NCBI GenBank assembly: GCA_022826505.1
Contig: JAJDUQ010000256.1
Location: forward strand, 1 to 49,693
Reading direction: 5' to 3'
Length of the DNA stretch: 49,693 nucleotides
DNA from: Gammaproteobacteria bacterium
GTDB lineage: Bacteria; Pseudomonadota; Gammaproteobacteria; HK1
Positions 16,698 to 25,969 of the stretch are shown here, in pieces. Numbering within the stretch: the first letter of the stretch is position 1; each line of letters opens with the position of its first letter. A model generated the notes under the pieces. The model ran no database searches. It was not told where the DNA came from and was given only the letters and a program-made list of their open reading frames with translations. Both the position numbers and the translations under genes were made by a program.

Positions 16698-18419
16698 TCA
16701 GACGCCCCCGAACTCCGCGCGCCGGGCCGCCGTCGCCGCGAGATCCAGCTCCCCGTTTACCACCACGACGCCGTAGACGTCGCGGCACGCCTCGGGGCTG
16801 ATCTTCTCGTCGAGCAGGTCTTCCAGCACCCGCTCGGGCTCACGGTCCAGGGGATCGCCGTAGCCGCCTCCGCCCGGCTCCGACATCCAGATCAGGTCGC
16901 CGGCATGGATCGAGACGTTGGTGATCTTGGACGGCAGGTCCTCGACCGTCCCGTCCGCCCGGACCAGGCGCTGCTTCGAGGCCGCCCCCGGTCTGCCGCC
17001 CAGCACCCCCTTCGGCGGGAACTTCGAGGTTTCGGACCGGTTGGTGTAGTAACCCTCGCCGTGCAGGTACCGGGTGTGCCGATAGTGGCCGAGCCCTCCG
17101 CGGTTCCGGCCCGGCCCGCCGCTGTCGGTCACCAGGTTGTAGTTCTCCACGCGCAGCGGGTACTCCGACTCCACCGCCTCGATCGGCGTGTCGTAGGAGT
17201 TCGCCATCAGGCCGAAGGACGCCGACAGACCGTCGCCCCGCATCGTCCCGCCCCAGCCGCCGCCGAAGATCTCGAAACACACGAAGCGGCGGGACGAGTC
17301 CGGACAGGTGCCGTTTGCCGCGAACGAGCACACGCAGGCCAGACCGCTGCCCACCTGGTCCTCGCCACGCGCATGGTTGACGGCCTGCACGATGGTGTCG
17401 GCGATGCGTTCGAGGGTCGTGAAGCGGCCGCTCACCGGCGCGGGCCTGACGGGGTTCACCACCGTGCCTTGCGGCCGGACGATCTCGATGGGGCGGAAGC
17501 AGCCCTCGTTCTGCCGGATGACGGGGTTGGTCAGGTAGCGGATGCCGGCATAGACGGCCGAGTAGACCGAGCTGTGGGAGCAGTTGAACGGTCCCTTGAG
17601 CTGCGGGTCCGTCCCGGTGAAGTCGACGACGGCGCTCCCGCCCTTCAGGGTGACGGTGACGAAGATTCGTACCGGCGCGTCGACGATGCCGTCCGAATCC
17701 AGGAAACCCTCGGCGCAGTAGCTGCCGTCGGGCAGCTTCGCGAGGTCCTCGCGCATGAGGGTCTCGGAACGGTCCAGCACCCCCGCCACGATCTCGGCCA
17801 GCTCGTCGCGACCATAGCGTTCGACGAGTTCGAGATAGCGTCGCTCGCCGACCGTCACCGCCCCGATCTCGGCCCGGATGTCGCCCAGGGTCTTCTCCGG
17901 CACCCGGATGTTGGCCTCGATCATGCGCAGGATTTCGGGCACCGGCTCGCCCTTTCGGTAGAGCTTCAGGGGCGGGATCATCAGCCCCTCCTCGAAGACG
18001 TCGCGGGCGTCGGTGGAGATCGAGCCGGGCGAGCGTCCTCCGACGTCGATGTGGTGGCCCAGCGCCGCGGCGATCGCGACCAGGTGCCCGTCGTGGAAGA
18101 CCGGCTTGAAGATCATGATGTCCGGGTGATGGGTGCCACCCTCGTAGGGATGGTTGAGGATGACAACGTCTTCCGGGTCGAGCCGGATGTCCGCGGCGAT
18201 CATGCGCGCCGCCATGGCGAGGCTTCCCTGGTGCGAAGGAACGTGGTCGGCCTGGCCGATCATCTGGCCGCGCGGATCGAACAGCGCCGTGGAAGAATCC
18301 ATGCTCTCGCGGAGAATCGTCGAGTAGGCGGTGCGCCGCAGGGTCGTGTTCATCTCGCGCACCGCCGAGACGAGGTAGTTCCCGACCACCTCGATGGAGA
18401 CCGGATCCGGCTTGCTCAC
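16698..18419 (-). CDS. hyuB: Hydantoinase B / oxoprolinase beta-type subunit
   Basis: 573 residues from a GTG at 18419 that overlaps the hyuA stop by three bases (GTGA), so the two subunits are translationally coupled. Start and early motifs are family-typical: DPVSIEVVGNYLVSAVREMN, ILRESMDSSTALFDPRGQMI and QADHVPSHQGSLAMA. The middle has VDFTGTDPQLKGPFNCSHS, and the end has the glycine-rich GDLIWMSEPGGGGYGDPLDR. With HyuA it forms an ATP-dependent enzyme that opens hydantoins, oxoproline or similar cyclic amides, or carboxylates ketones in acetone-carboxylase relatives. Which reaction applies cannot be read from sequence. The nearby N-carbamoyl-type cysteine hydrolases and amidase fit a hydantoin route. 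Confidence 0.93.
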   Translation of the reverse strand: MSKPDPVSIEVVGNYLVSAVREMNTTLRRTAYSTILRESMDSSTALFDPRGQMIGQADHVPSHQGSLAMAARMIAADIRLDPEDVVILNHPYEGGTHHPDIMIFKPVFHDGHLVAIAAALGHHIDVGGRSPGSISTDARDVFEEGLMIPPLKLYRKGEPVPEILRMIEANIRVPEKTLGDIRAEIGAVTVGERRYLELVERYGRDELAEIVAGVLDRSETLMREDLAKLPDGSYCAEGFLDSDGIVDAPVRIFVTVTLKGGSAVVDFTGTDPQLKGPFNCSHSSVYSAVYAGIRYLTNPVIRQNEGCFRPIEIVRPQGTVVNPVRPAPVSGRFTTLERIADTIVQAVNHARGEDQVGSGLACVCSFAANGTCPDSSRRFVCFEIFGGGWGGTMRGDGLSASFGLMANSYDTPIEAVESEYPLRVENYNLVTDSGGPGRNRGGLGHYRHTRYLHGEGYYTNRSETSKFPPKGVLGGRPGAASKQRLVRADGTVEDLPSKITNVSIHAGDLIWMSEPGGGGYGDPLDREPERVLEDLLDEKISPEACRDVYGVVVVNGELDLAATAARRAEFGGV

Positions 18420-20479
18420 GCGCCTGCCCTCCCTCGTGCGTCCGGTCTCGCTCGCACCGTCAGATTGCCGAGGTGGTCGACAACCAGGTGGTGACCGGGA
18501 AAAAGGACGACGGTGGCTCCCGGCTCCTCGACCAGAGCCGGACCCGAAAGCTCGGCCCCCGGCGCGAGATCGGCGCGTTCGAACACCGGAGTCTCGATCC
18601 GGCCGGCGCGAGGGAAACAGGCCCGTCGCACCCCTCTGGGCGCGGTCCGGCCGGCGCCGCCATCGCGCCGCCTCAGCTCCGGCTTTCGAATCTCGCCGAT
18701 TGCGGTCACCCGGTAGTTGACGAACTCGACGGGGTCACCCTCCGCCGCCTGGCCGTAGAGACTGCGGTGCAGCGCATGGAAGGCGCCGGTCATCGCCGCC
18801 ACCCGCCCGTGCGCCGCAACCCCGGGCACCGGTACGTTGATCTCGTAGGCTTGTCCGCGATAGCGCATGTCGCAGGACCGCTCGAAGCGAACCGCATCCG
18901 CGCCGAGACCCTCCCCGTCCAGTTCCCGGCCCAGGTTGCGTTCGAGCGACTCGTAGATTCGATCGAGGGCGGCTGCCGACGCCGTGTCGCTATCCATCAG
19001 GCGCGTCACGACGTCGGTGTACTTCACGTCCGTCAGCAGCATGCCCAGGGCCGAGAGCACCCCGGGCTCGGTGGGTACGAAGATGTGCTCGATGCCGAGA
19101 TCCTCGGCGATCAGCCCCGCGTAGAGCGAGCCCGCTCCTCCGAAGGGCAGCAGGGCGAAATCGCGCGGGTCCCGGCCTCTCTCCACCGAAACCGCACGGA
19201 TGCCGATGACCATCTCCGCAACCTGGACCCGGACGATGGCGAGCGCGGCTTCGTCCGCGTCCATCGCCAGCGGACGACCGATCCGTTCCTCGATCGCATG
19301 GCGGGCGGCGTCGACGTCCAGGCGCATCTCGCCGTCCGCGAAGTACGCCGGATCGATGTACCCGAGCGTCACCGCGGCGTCGGTGCTGGTCGGTTGAACT
19401 CCGCCCTTGCCGTAGCACGCCGGACCCGGGTTCGCCCCCGCGCTCTCGGGTCCGACCTTGAGCGCTCCGCGGACTACCCGGGCGACGCTGCCGCCGCCGG
19501 CGCCGATGGTGTGGACGTCGACCTGCGGCACCTGCACCGGATAGTCGCCGACCCGGCCCTCGGTGGACAGAGCGATCGCTGCGCCGCGCACCAGGCAGAT
19601 GTCGAGGCTGGTACCGCCCATGTCCATGGCGATGACGTCTTCGAACCCCGCCGCCTTGGCCACGCCGACCGCGCCCACCACCCCGCCGGCGGGACCCGAC
19701 AGCAGGGTGCGCACCGGGTGACGCCGCGCGGTGGCGACGCTCATCAGTCCCCCGTTGGACTGCATGATCCGAACCTGCCCCGCGCAGCCGGTCTCGCCGG
19801 CGATGGTTTCCAGTCGACCGGCCAGGCGAGCGATTGGCGGCATCACGTAGGCGTTCATGACCGTCGTGGTGGCTCGCTCGTACTCCCGGAACTCCGGAGA
19901 GACCTCGGAGGAGATGGAGATCGGCACGTCGGGCGCGGCCGCCGCGATGGCGTCGCGCAGCCTTCGTTCGTGCGCTGGACCGAGAAACGAGAACAGGCCG
20001 CACACCGCCACCGACTCGAAACCACCCTCGGCAATCAGCGTGGCGATGCGCGCGGCCTCTTCATCGGTCAGGGGCGTCACCACCTCGCCCCGGGCGCCGA
20101 TACGCTCTTCCACCTCGAAGCGCCAGCGCCGAGGCACCAGCGGGGGTGGCTTCCGGATGTAGAGGTCGAAGAGGTGGCTGCGCCACAGGCGCTGAATCTC
20201 GATGACGTCCCGCGTGCCCCTGGTCGCGACGAGGGCGGTCCTGGCGCCCTTGTGCTCCAGCACCGCGTTCGTCGCCACCGTGGTCCCGAAGATGAAACGG
20301 ACGATCCGCGACGGGTCGATCCCGCAAGCGTCGCGCAGGCGCTCGAGCCCGGCCAGCACGGCGCGGGCCGGGTCTTCCGGCACGGAGGGCACCTTGAAGG
20401 TCGTGATGCCTCCCGAGCGGGCGTTCAGTGCGACGAAGTCGGTGAAGGTGCCGCCGGTATCGACGCCCAGGTAGTACAT
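18416..20479 (-). CDS. hyuA: Hydantoinase A / oxoprolinase alpha-type subunit
   Basis: 687 residues from ATG 20479. It opens with the ATPase motif YLGVDTGGTFTDFVAL and continues with GTTVATNAVLEHKGART. The actin-fold core contains VRIMQSNGGLMS, LLSGPAGGVVGAVGVA, VIAMDMGGTSLDICLV and HTIGAGGGSVARV. The C-terminal third has FERSCDMRYRGQAYEI. These are the nucleotide-binding signatures of the HyuA family, and the length is normal. It should hydrolyse ATP to activate a cyclic amide for ring opening together with HyuB, whose gene overlaps its 3' end. A glutamine-amidotransferase gene lies about 150 bases upstream on the same strand and may be cotranscribed. Confidence 0.94.
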   Translation of the reverse strand: MYYLGVDTGGTFTDFVALNARSGGITTFKVPSVPEDPARAVLAGLERLRDACGIDPSRIVRFIFGTTVATNAVLEHKGARTALVATRGTRDVIEIQRLWRSHLFDLYIRKPPPLVPRRWRFEVEERIGARGEVVTPLTDEEAARIATLIAEGGFESVAVCGLFSFLGPAHERRLRDAIAAAAPDVPISISSEVSPEFREYERATTTVMNAYVMPPIARLAGRLETIAGETGCAGQVRIMQSNGGLMSVATARRHPVRTLLSGPAGGVVGAVGVAKAAGFEDVIAMDMGGTSLDICLVRGAAIALSTEGRVGDYPVQVPQVDVHTIGAGGGSVARVVRGALKVGPESAGANPGPACYGKGGVQPTSTDAAVTLGYIDPAYFADGEMRLDVDAARHAIEERIGRPLAMDADEAALAIVRVQVAEMVIGIRAVSVERGRDPRDFALLPFGGAGSLYAGLIAEDLGIEHIFVPTEPGVLSALGMLLTDVKYTDVVTRLMDSDTASAAALDRIYESLERNLGRELDGEGLGADAVRFERSCDMRYRGQAYEINVPVPGVAAHGRVAAMTGAFHALHRSLYGQAAEGDPVEFVNYRVTAIGEIRKPELRRRDGGAGRTAPRGVRRACFPRAGRIETPVFERADLAPGAELSGPALVEEPGATVVLFPGHHLVVDHLGNLTVRARPDARGRAGA

Positions 20480-20631
20480 GCTCCTCCTCCCGGTTCGGCG
20501 GTGCGATGCCGGCCCCGAAATTCACCGGCGCCCGGAGGCCGCCGCGGCTCCGGGGAGGCCGGCCGCGCTCTCCGCACGACCGGGCCCGCTCCGGGAGATT
20601 CCCGAGCACCGCCGGAGGGCTCGGCGCACCG

Positions 20632-21333
20632 TCAGGGCCGACCGAGAAACTGGTCGAGAAACCCGTCGAGCCACCGATCGCTGGCGTCCGCATGACGCGC
20701 GTAGCCCTCTAGCTGGGCCGCACGCCCTTGCGCGTTGGGACGATCCAGCCTCGCCGCCCCCTCGTGCGGACCGCACCACAGCTCGATCAGCTCCAGGGTC
20801 ATCTCGGGATGGAACTCGATGCCGTACACGTGCTCCCGGTATCGAAACGCCTGACCCGGAAACAGGTCGTTCCCGGCCAGATGCACCGCGTCGCGCGGGA
20901 TCTCGAACGTCTCCTGGTGCCACTGGTAGAACATCGTGGGGGCCGCGAGGAACCGCGGACACTGCCCGGTCGGGCGCACTTCGTAGTAGCCGATCTCGAC
21001 CTGGCCGTCGGGACGGGCGCCGACCCGGGCACCGAGCACCCGGGCGATCTGCTGGGCGCCGAGGCAGATGCCGAGCACCGGCTTGCCGCTCGGCAGCGCG
21101 GTCCGTTCGAGCCAGTCGAGCTCGGCGCGGATGCCGGGGTCGTGGTCGTCGTTCGCGCTCTGCGGCCCGCCGAACACGATGGCGGCGGCGTACTGCGCCA
21201 GGTCCTCGGGCAGCGTCTCTCCGTGACAGGGCCTGCGGCCGTCGAGCTCGTAGCCCCGGGCGGCGAGACCGTCGGCGACCTTGCCGGGGTCGGGCTCCCG
21301 GCTGTGGAAGACGGCGATAATCCTCTCCGGCAT
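20632..21333 (-). CDS. Class I glutamine amidotransferase-like protein
   Basis: 233 residues from ATG 21333, with a G-rich ribosome site (GGGGGAG) eight bases upstream. The catalytic triad of a GATase class I domain is present: C90 in LGICLGAQQIARVLG, H175 and E177 in GIEFHPEM. The strand VFGGPQS precedes them. The GATase domain is not fused to a synthetase. Free-standing members are often GMP-synthase-like or gamma-glutamyl hydrolases of small amines. The C-terminal tail past 190 is helical and charged. Nearby hyuAB suggests a role in handling amide nitrogen, but that is context only. Confidence 0.85.
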   Translation of the reverse strand: MPERIIAVFHSREPDPGKVADGLAARGYELDGRRPCHGETLPEDLAQYAAAIVFGGPQSANDDHDPGIRAELDWLERTALPSGKPVLGICLGAQQIARVLGARVGARPDGQVEIGYYEVRPTGQCPRFLAAPTMFYQWHQETFEIPRDAVHLAGNDLFPGQAFRYREHVYGIEFHPEMTLELIELWCGPHEGAARLDRPNAQGRAAQLEGYARHADASDRWLDGFLDQFLGRP

Positions 21334-21586
21334 TGCGTATGCTCCCCCCGCGGGCGACGGATGCCTCGCCCGCGTGACCACCGGCGGGCGGTGACTTTCC
21401 CGCCCGCCTGACCGGACGAACGTGACGACGACATGAGCGCACTCCCCTGCCGGCAAGACGCCGCGGCCTCCCGCGGTGACGGCTCCGAATGCGCCGGCCG
21501 CGGCACCCGCCGGCCGGACTCCGCGTTCTACCCGCCCGGCGGGCGAACGTCCATCCCCGTTCGTACGACCCACCCCGGTTGAACGC

Positions 21587-22687
21587 ATGCGCCGACTGCT
21601 CGTCGTCGTCTCCGTCTACTACCTCATCTTCGGCTACGCGCAGATCGCGGCGGCGTGGCTGATGGTGCCCGCGTGGCATCCGGGCACCCCCGAGCTGCTC
21701 GTGCTGCTGGCCGGACCCGCGGTCGGGTGGCTCGTTCACCAGGTCCGGCGCAACCCCTGGACCCGGTGGCTGCAACGGGCCGTCTACCTGTGGGTGGGAC
21801 TCGGCTTCCTGTTGCTGTGTGTCGTCGCGCCGGTCCACCTGCTGCGCCTGATCGGACTGCCGCACGGCGCCGCCGCGGCGCTGCTCGCCGCGGTCTGGGT
21901 GCCGCTCGCGGTCTGGAGCATCGTGAACGCGCACCGGATCGCGGTGCGGCGCATCGAGCTCTCGTCGCCGAAGCTCGATCGACCGGTGCGGCTCGCGCAG
22001 GTGAGCGACATCCACGTCGGCTCGCGAGGCGCGGGCTTCCTTGCGCGAATCGTGCGCCGGGTCAACGCGCTCGCGCCGGATGCGGTGCTCGTGACCGGCG
22101 ACCTCATCGACCTCATGAAGCTGCCCCCGGAGGTGCTGGATTCCGTCGGCGCCCTGTCCGCTCCGGCCTTCTTCGCGACCGGCAACCACGAGAGGTACAT
22201 CGGCAGCGATGCGGTCTGCGCGCGGCTCGAGGCGCTGGGGGTGACGGTGCTCCGCGACGCGCAGGCTCACTGGGGGACGATGCGCATCATCGGCATCGAC
22301 GACGCGGAGGCGCGGGACCAGGTCGCGCGCGTGCTCGAACAAATCGGGACCACGAGGAGCGATGAGAGCCCGTTCACGATCCTCATGTACCACCGCCCCG
22401 ACGGGGTCGAGGACGCCGCGCGCGCCGGCGTCGACCTGATGCTCTGCGGGCACACCCACAACGGCCAGATCGTGCCGTTCGACCGAATCGTGAAGCGCTA
22501 CTTTCCTCGCATCGCCGGGCGCTTCGACGTCGAGGGGATGGTGCTCTACGTCTCCCCCGGCACCGGTACGTGGGGACCGACGATGCGGCTCGGCTCGGCG
22601 AACGAGATCACGGTGTTCGAGCTCGCGCCGGCGCCGACGACGACTTCACACTCCTCGCCACCGCCGGGACGAGCTTCGCGGGAATGA
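21587..22687 (+). CDS. Membrane-anchored metallophosphoesterase (YkuE/YaeI-like)
   Basis: 366 residues from ATG 21587. The first 120 residues form several hydrophobic segments: LLVVVSVYYLIFGYAQIAAA, ELLVLLAGPAVGWLV, LWVGLGFLLLCVVAPVHLL and AALLAAVWVPLAVWSIV. These anchor the protein in the inner membrane. A calcineurin-like phosphoesterase domain follows with VSDIHVG, VTGDLID, TGNHERY, MYHRP and CGHTHNGQI, all metal-binding positions present. Relatives hydrolyse lipid-linked or other membrane-associated phosphoesters, such as UDP-sugar lipids. The phosphatase domain follows the last membrane segment; which side it faces I cannot say. It is divergent from the amidotransferase gene across about 250 bases with no clear promoter. 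Confidence 0.9.
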   Translation: MRRLLVVVSVYYLIFGYAQIAAAWLMVPAWHPGTPELLVLLAGPAVGWLVHQVRRNPWTRWLQRAVYLWVGLGFLLLCVVAPVHLLRLIGLPHGAAAALLAAVWVPLAVWSIVNAHRIAVRRIELSSPKLDRPVRLAQVSDIHVGSRGAGFLARIVRRVNALAPDAVLVTGDLIDLMKLPPEVLDSVGALSAPAFFATGNHERYIGSDAVCARLEALGVTVLRDAQAHWGTMRIIGIDDAEARDQVARVLEQIGTTRSDESPFTILMYHRPDGVEDAARAGVDLMLCGHTHNGQIVPFDRIVKRYFPRIAGRFDVEGMVLYVSPGTGTWGPTMRLGSANEITVFELAPAPTTTSHSSPPPGRASRE

Positions 22688-22973
22688 CGCGGCGCAGCTC
22701 GACGGGACTCCTCATTCCACCCGCGCGATCCGTCCCGGCACAGGCGTGTGCGCCGGAGACGGATCGAGACGGGGCGCCGGCGCACACTGCAAGCTCCCCT
22801 CGCCTGCCAACCGCGTCACCCGAGTCGACACTACTGCGGTCGAAGCGGCGCTACACTACGTCCATGCAGCGTACTTCATCACTTCGAGTCCGCCTCCGGC
22901 GCGGTTCCCGGCAATCCTCGGGACGATCCGATGCCGTCCAGGCTCCGGAACCGGTTCCGGCGGGACACGGATC

Positions 22974-23216
22974 ATGACGTCTTCTCCGTTCGACGCCTTC
23001 AGCGCCGCCCGCGCTCTCGAAGCCGCCGGCGTCGAACGCACGCAAGCGGAGGCCATCGTGTCGGCAATCAGCCAGACCGGCGAATGCGCCACGAAGTCCG
23101 ACATCGCCATGCTGAAGGGCGAAATCGCAAGCCTCGAAGCACGCATGCACCGCGCTCTGTGGATTCAGGGCGGGGCCATCGTCGTCATCGTCACTGCCCT
23201 GGATCTGATGGCGTAA
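22974..23216 (+). CDS. Small coiled-coil protein with C-terminal membrane segment (DUF1640-like)
   Basis: 80 residues from ATG 22974. An N-terminal helix (FDAFSAARALEAAGVERTQA), the segment ATKSDIAMLKGEIASLEARM and a C-terminal hydrophobic helix (GGAIVVIVTALDLMA) form the layout of small tail-anchored coiled-coil proteins. These are often annotated DUF1640 or CCDC90-like and are common as short genes in proteobacteria. The frame is open further upstream, but homology starts here. It is a probable homo-oligomer anchored in the inner membrane; its function is unknown. It lies between the phosphoesterase and a convergent oxidoreductase gene. Confidence 0.65.
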   Translation: MTSSPFDAFSAARALEAAGVERTQAEAIVSAISQTGECATKSDIAMLKGEIASLEARMHRALWIQGGAIVVIVTALDLMA

Positions 23217-23247
23217 CGCGCCTGGAGCAGTCTCTGGGCGGCGCCCG

Positions 23248-24303
23248 TCAGCCTGCCCTCTCCCGTCCTTCGGGTTCCCGCTCCCCGGTGAAGTGCGGCA
23301 TCACCTCCGACGCGAACCGTTCCATCGCGGCGATGTGCTCGGCCTGCGGCTGGCCGAGGTTGGAACTGAGGATGAGCTCGTCGATCCCTACCTCGTGGTA
23401 CGGCGCCAGCCGGTCGATCATCTCCGCCGGAGGACAGATGATCAGGTTCGCGTCGAGCTCCTCGATGGTCTGGCGGTAGGGCAGCGGCTCGATGCAGCCC
23501 CGGTTGACCACCGCGGGGTTGCGCTCGCGCACGTTGGTGAAGCGCTTGTAGTACTCGTAGGCGCGCTCGAGCTTGTCGCGGGCGTCGGCGGCGTCGCGCG
23601 CGCAGTAGATGATGCGCGACAACATGATGCGCAACCCGGCCCCGGCTTCACCCATCTCCGATTTCGCCTCCTTGTGGGCACCCACCTGACGGAGGAACAG
23701 ATCGTCGTCGCCCGCGAGCGGCGTGGTCTGGATGTCGAACCCCCGCCGGGTCATGGCCGAGATGCCCTCGGGGCTCACCGAGGCAATCATCATGCGCGGC
23801 CTCGGACGGGTCAGTGGACGAGGCATGATGGTGAGCGGCTCGAAGTCGTAGTACTTGCCGCTCCACGCGACGTCCTCGCGGGTGAGCAGCGCCAGGAGCA
23901 CGTCGAGCGACTCGTCGAACTTCTCGCGGCTGTCCTCGATCGGGCTGCCGAGCCGCCCCATCTCGTAGCCGAAGGCCCCTCGGCCCACCCCGAGCACGAG
24001 CCGGCCGTCGGTCAGGATGTCGGCCTGGGCGACCTCGCCGGCGAAGACCCGCATGTCGCGGATGGGCAGCACCGCCACCGAGGTCACCAGATCGAGCCGC
24101 TCGGTCACGCTCGCGACCTTGACCGCCATCTGCAACGGCGACGGCGTCAGAAGGATGTTGATCAGGTGATGTTCGGGGATGGTGATGCTGCGATACCCGA
24201 GTCGCTCGGCGGTGACTGCCTGCTCGACCATGTCGGCGAAGAGACGCTTGCCGCCGTACGACGGGTCGGGGTAGTAGCTCGAAAGGAAGTGGCTGAACTC
24301 CAT
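23248..24303 (-). CDS. LLM-class flavin-dependent oxidoreductase
   Basis: 351 residues from ATG 24303. It has the luciferase-like monooxygenase layout: an N-terminal FSHFLSSYYPDPSYGGKRLF, then RSITIPEHH, VAVLPIRDMRVFAGEVAQAD, LVLGVGRGAF and PRMMIASVSPEGISAMTRRG. These TIM-barrel enzymes use reduced flavin (FMN or F420) to oxidise or desulfonate small organic molecules. Alkanesulfonate monooxygenase is a relative, which is of interest given the sulfolactate-lyase-like genes 3 kb away, but this protein is not diagnostic of that reaction. The length is normal. It is transcribed away from the ureohydrolase gene upstream on the same strand, with a 258-base gap. Confidence 0.9.
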   Translation of the reverse strand: MEFSHFLSSYYPDPSYGGKRLFADMVEQAVTAERLGYRSITIPEHHLINILLTPSPLQMAVKVASVTERLDLVTSVAVLPIRDMRVFAGEVAQADILTDGRLVLGVGRGAFGYEMGRLGSPIEDSREKFDESLDVLLALLTREDVAWSGKYYDFEPLTIMPRPLTRPRPRMMIASVSPEGISAMTRRGFDIQTTPLAGDDDLFLRQVGAHKEAKSEMGEAGAGLRIMLSRIIYCARDAADARDKLERAYEYYKRFTNVRERNPAVVNRGCIEPLPYRQTIEELDANLIICPPAEMIDRLAPYHEVGIDELILSSNLGQPQAEHIAAMERFASEVMPHFTGEREPEGRERAG

Positions 24304-24561
24304 GGTCTCGCGATCTCCGCCGTCTCGGATTCTCGGGTGCGGGTCCGAGTGTACGCGCCGCGGTCACTTCATTTCGTCGATGGTGGTCTCGACACTGCCG
24401 TCACTGCATGCCGCGACTGTGGGCGCACCCGGAGTCGGAGGTCCGAATTCCCGATCCCCCACTACTGCGGGAGCAAGCACCGTGAGAGCGAAATGACCGA
24501 TCTCCCTTTGCAGGCCCGGTCCGCGCGACCGAGCGACGTCCCCCCGGTGCCCGGGAACGGG

Positions 24562-25518
24562 TCACCGCCGCGCCGCGATGCCGTCGGCGATGACGCAGAG
24601 CATCTCGAACATCAGGTTGGCCACGGTGATGCAGGTGATCCCGGTGGGGTCGAAGCACGGCGACACCTCGCTGATGTCGGCGCCGACGATCTCGCGTCCG
24701 CGCAGCGAGCGCAGGATGACTTGCGCGTCCCGGGGAACGATGCCGCCGATCTCCGGCACTCCGGTGCCCGGAAGAAAGGCGGGGTCGAGGCCGTCGATGT
24801 CGAGCGAGATGTACACCGGTCCGTCGCCCAGCACCTCGTCGATCTTCCGGATCACCGCGGCCCGGCCCATCTCCTCGTACTCGTCCATGGTGACGATGGT
24901 ATAGCCGACGTCGTAGCCGAACTCGATGTCGTGTTCGTCGAAGCGGCTGCCGCGCATCCCGATCTGGATGACCCGCACCGGGTCGACCAGCCCCTCCTCG
25001 TGGCCGCGGCGCAGGAACGTCGCATGATTCACCTTGTCCCCGCAGATCTCGTCGAGGGTGTCCGCGTGCGCGTCGAAGTGCAGCACCCCGACCGGGCGGT
25101 CGGCAGCGAGGGCGCGCAGGATTGGGAGCGGGATGGTGTGGTCGCCGCCGATCGCGATGGGGACGATGCCGTGGCGGCGCAGATCGGCGAAGTACGTCTC
25201 GATCATCTCGATCGACTTGTCCTTGTTCATCGGGTTGACCGGAGCGTCGCCGAGATCGGCGACGTTGCAGATTTCGAACGGCCGGACGAAGCTCGACGGA
25301 TGCACGCGGCGGATCACCCGTGACGCCTCGCGCACCCCGGCCGGTCCCTGGCGGGCACCGGAGCGGTAGTTGAGCCCGATGTCGAACGGCACCCCGACGA
25401 GACCGATGTCGACCGCATCGGAAATTTCGTGGCGGCGGGTGCGCATGAAGGTGGCGATGTCCGCGAAGCGCGGCACGACGGCAGGGTCGATCGGCTGAAA
25501 ATCCTCGTTTCCGGGCAT
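24562..25518 (-). CDS. Agmatinase/guanidinobutyrase-type ureohydrolase
   Basis: 318 residues from ATG 25518. All manganese-ligand motifs of the arginase/agmatinase superfamily are visible: GGDHT with H127, HFDAHADT with D149, H151 and D153, and SLDIDGLDPAFLPGTG with D240 and D242. The entry IGLVGVPFDIGLNYRSGARQGP is typical of SpeB-like enzymes rather than arginases. The product should be urea plus an amine from a guanidino compound (agmatine, guanidinobutyrate or similar). The substrate is not fixed by these motifs. It is consistent with the nitrogen-release theme of the region. It is divergent from the isocitrate-lyase-like gene. Confidence 0.9.
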   Translation of the reverse strand: MPGNEDFQPIDPAVVPRFADIATFMRTRRHEISDAVDIGLVGVPFDIGLNYRSGARQGPAGVREASRVIRRVHPSSFVRPFEICNVADLGDAPVNPMNKDKSIEMIETYFADLRRHGIVPIAIGGDHTIPLPILRALAADRPVGVLHFDAHADTLDEICGDKVNHATFLRRGHEEGLVDPVRVIQIGMRGSRFDEHDIEFGYDVGYTIVTMDEYEEMGRAAVIRKIDEVLGDGPVYISLDIDGLDPAFLPGTGVPEIGGIVPRDAQVILRSLRGREIVGADISEVSPCFDPTGITCITVANLMFEMLCVIADGIAARR

Positions 25519-25969
25519 GGGTCCGCTCGCTGAAATGGACTGTGCGCAGAGTCACCGGACGGACGTGGTCCCACCCGCACCCCACCGCCGGAGCTTGCCA
25601 TTCAAACCACCTGGAGAGCCAGTGACCGGATTCGTTCGATGCGAAGCAGGCCCGAAGGGCAGGCCTGGATTCCACGAGTGACGAATCCGAAGCCGGGGGA
25701 GATCGGGGATGGCGCCCTGTTTTCGGTGGACGCACCGGGGCTTTCGTCGCCGGCGCCGAGGCAGGCGATTGCCCGCGGTCGTGAACGCTTTTCCGAGACC
25801 GACGGGCGAGGTTGCCCGTGAGTCGAACTCTCACGGCAGTTCGAAGAGTTGCTGTATGTTCTTGCGCCGACCCACGGACGCCGCCACCGCGCGATATTCC
25901 CGCGAGACCCGGGGGCATCCGACCGATTTCGATGCGCGGGGCCTGCCCCCGCCGAGGGGGGAGACGGCC
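25519..25969. other. Divergent intergenic region with two small stem-loops
   Basis: About 450 bases between the ureohydrolase and isocitrate-lyase-like genes. Two adjacent perfect stems occur at 25802-25819 (ACGGGC, six-base loop, GCCCGT) and 25817-25835 (CGTGAG, seven-base loop, CTCACG). They share bases and so are mutually exclusive, which could be regulatory. No gene is recognisable and I see no good promoter hexamers. Confidence 0.4.

Noticed and set aside
14104-16788. Very long open frame on the minus strand opposite oligopeptidase B
   Set aside because: The plus-strand gene has all catalytic motifs; the opposite frame has no family resemblance and a histidine/valine/arginine-rich composition typical of a high-GC shadow.
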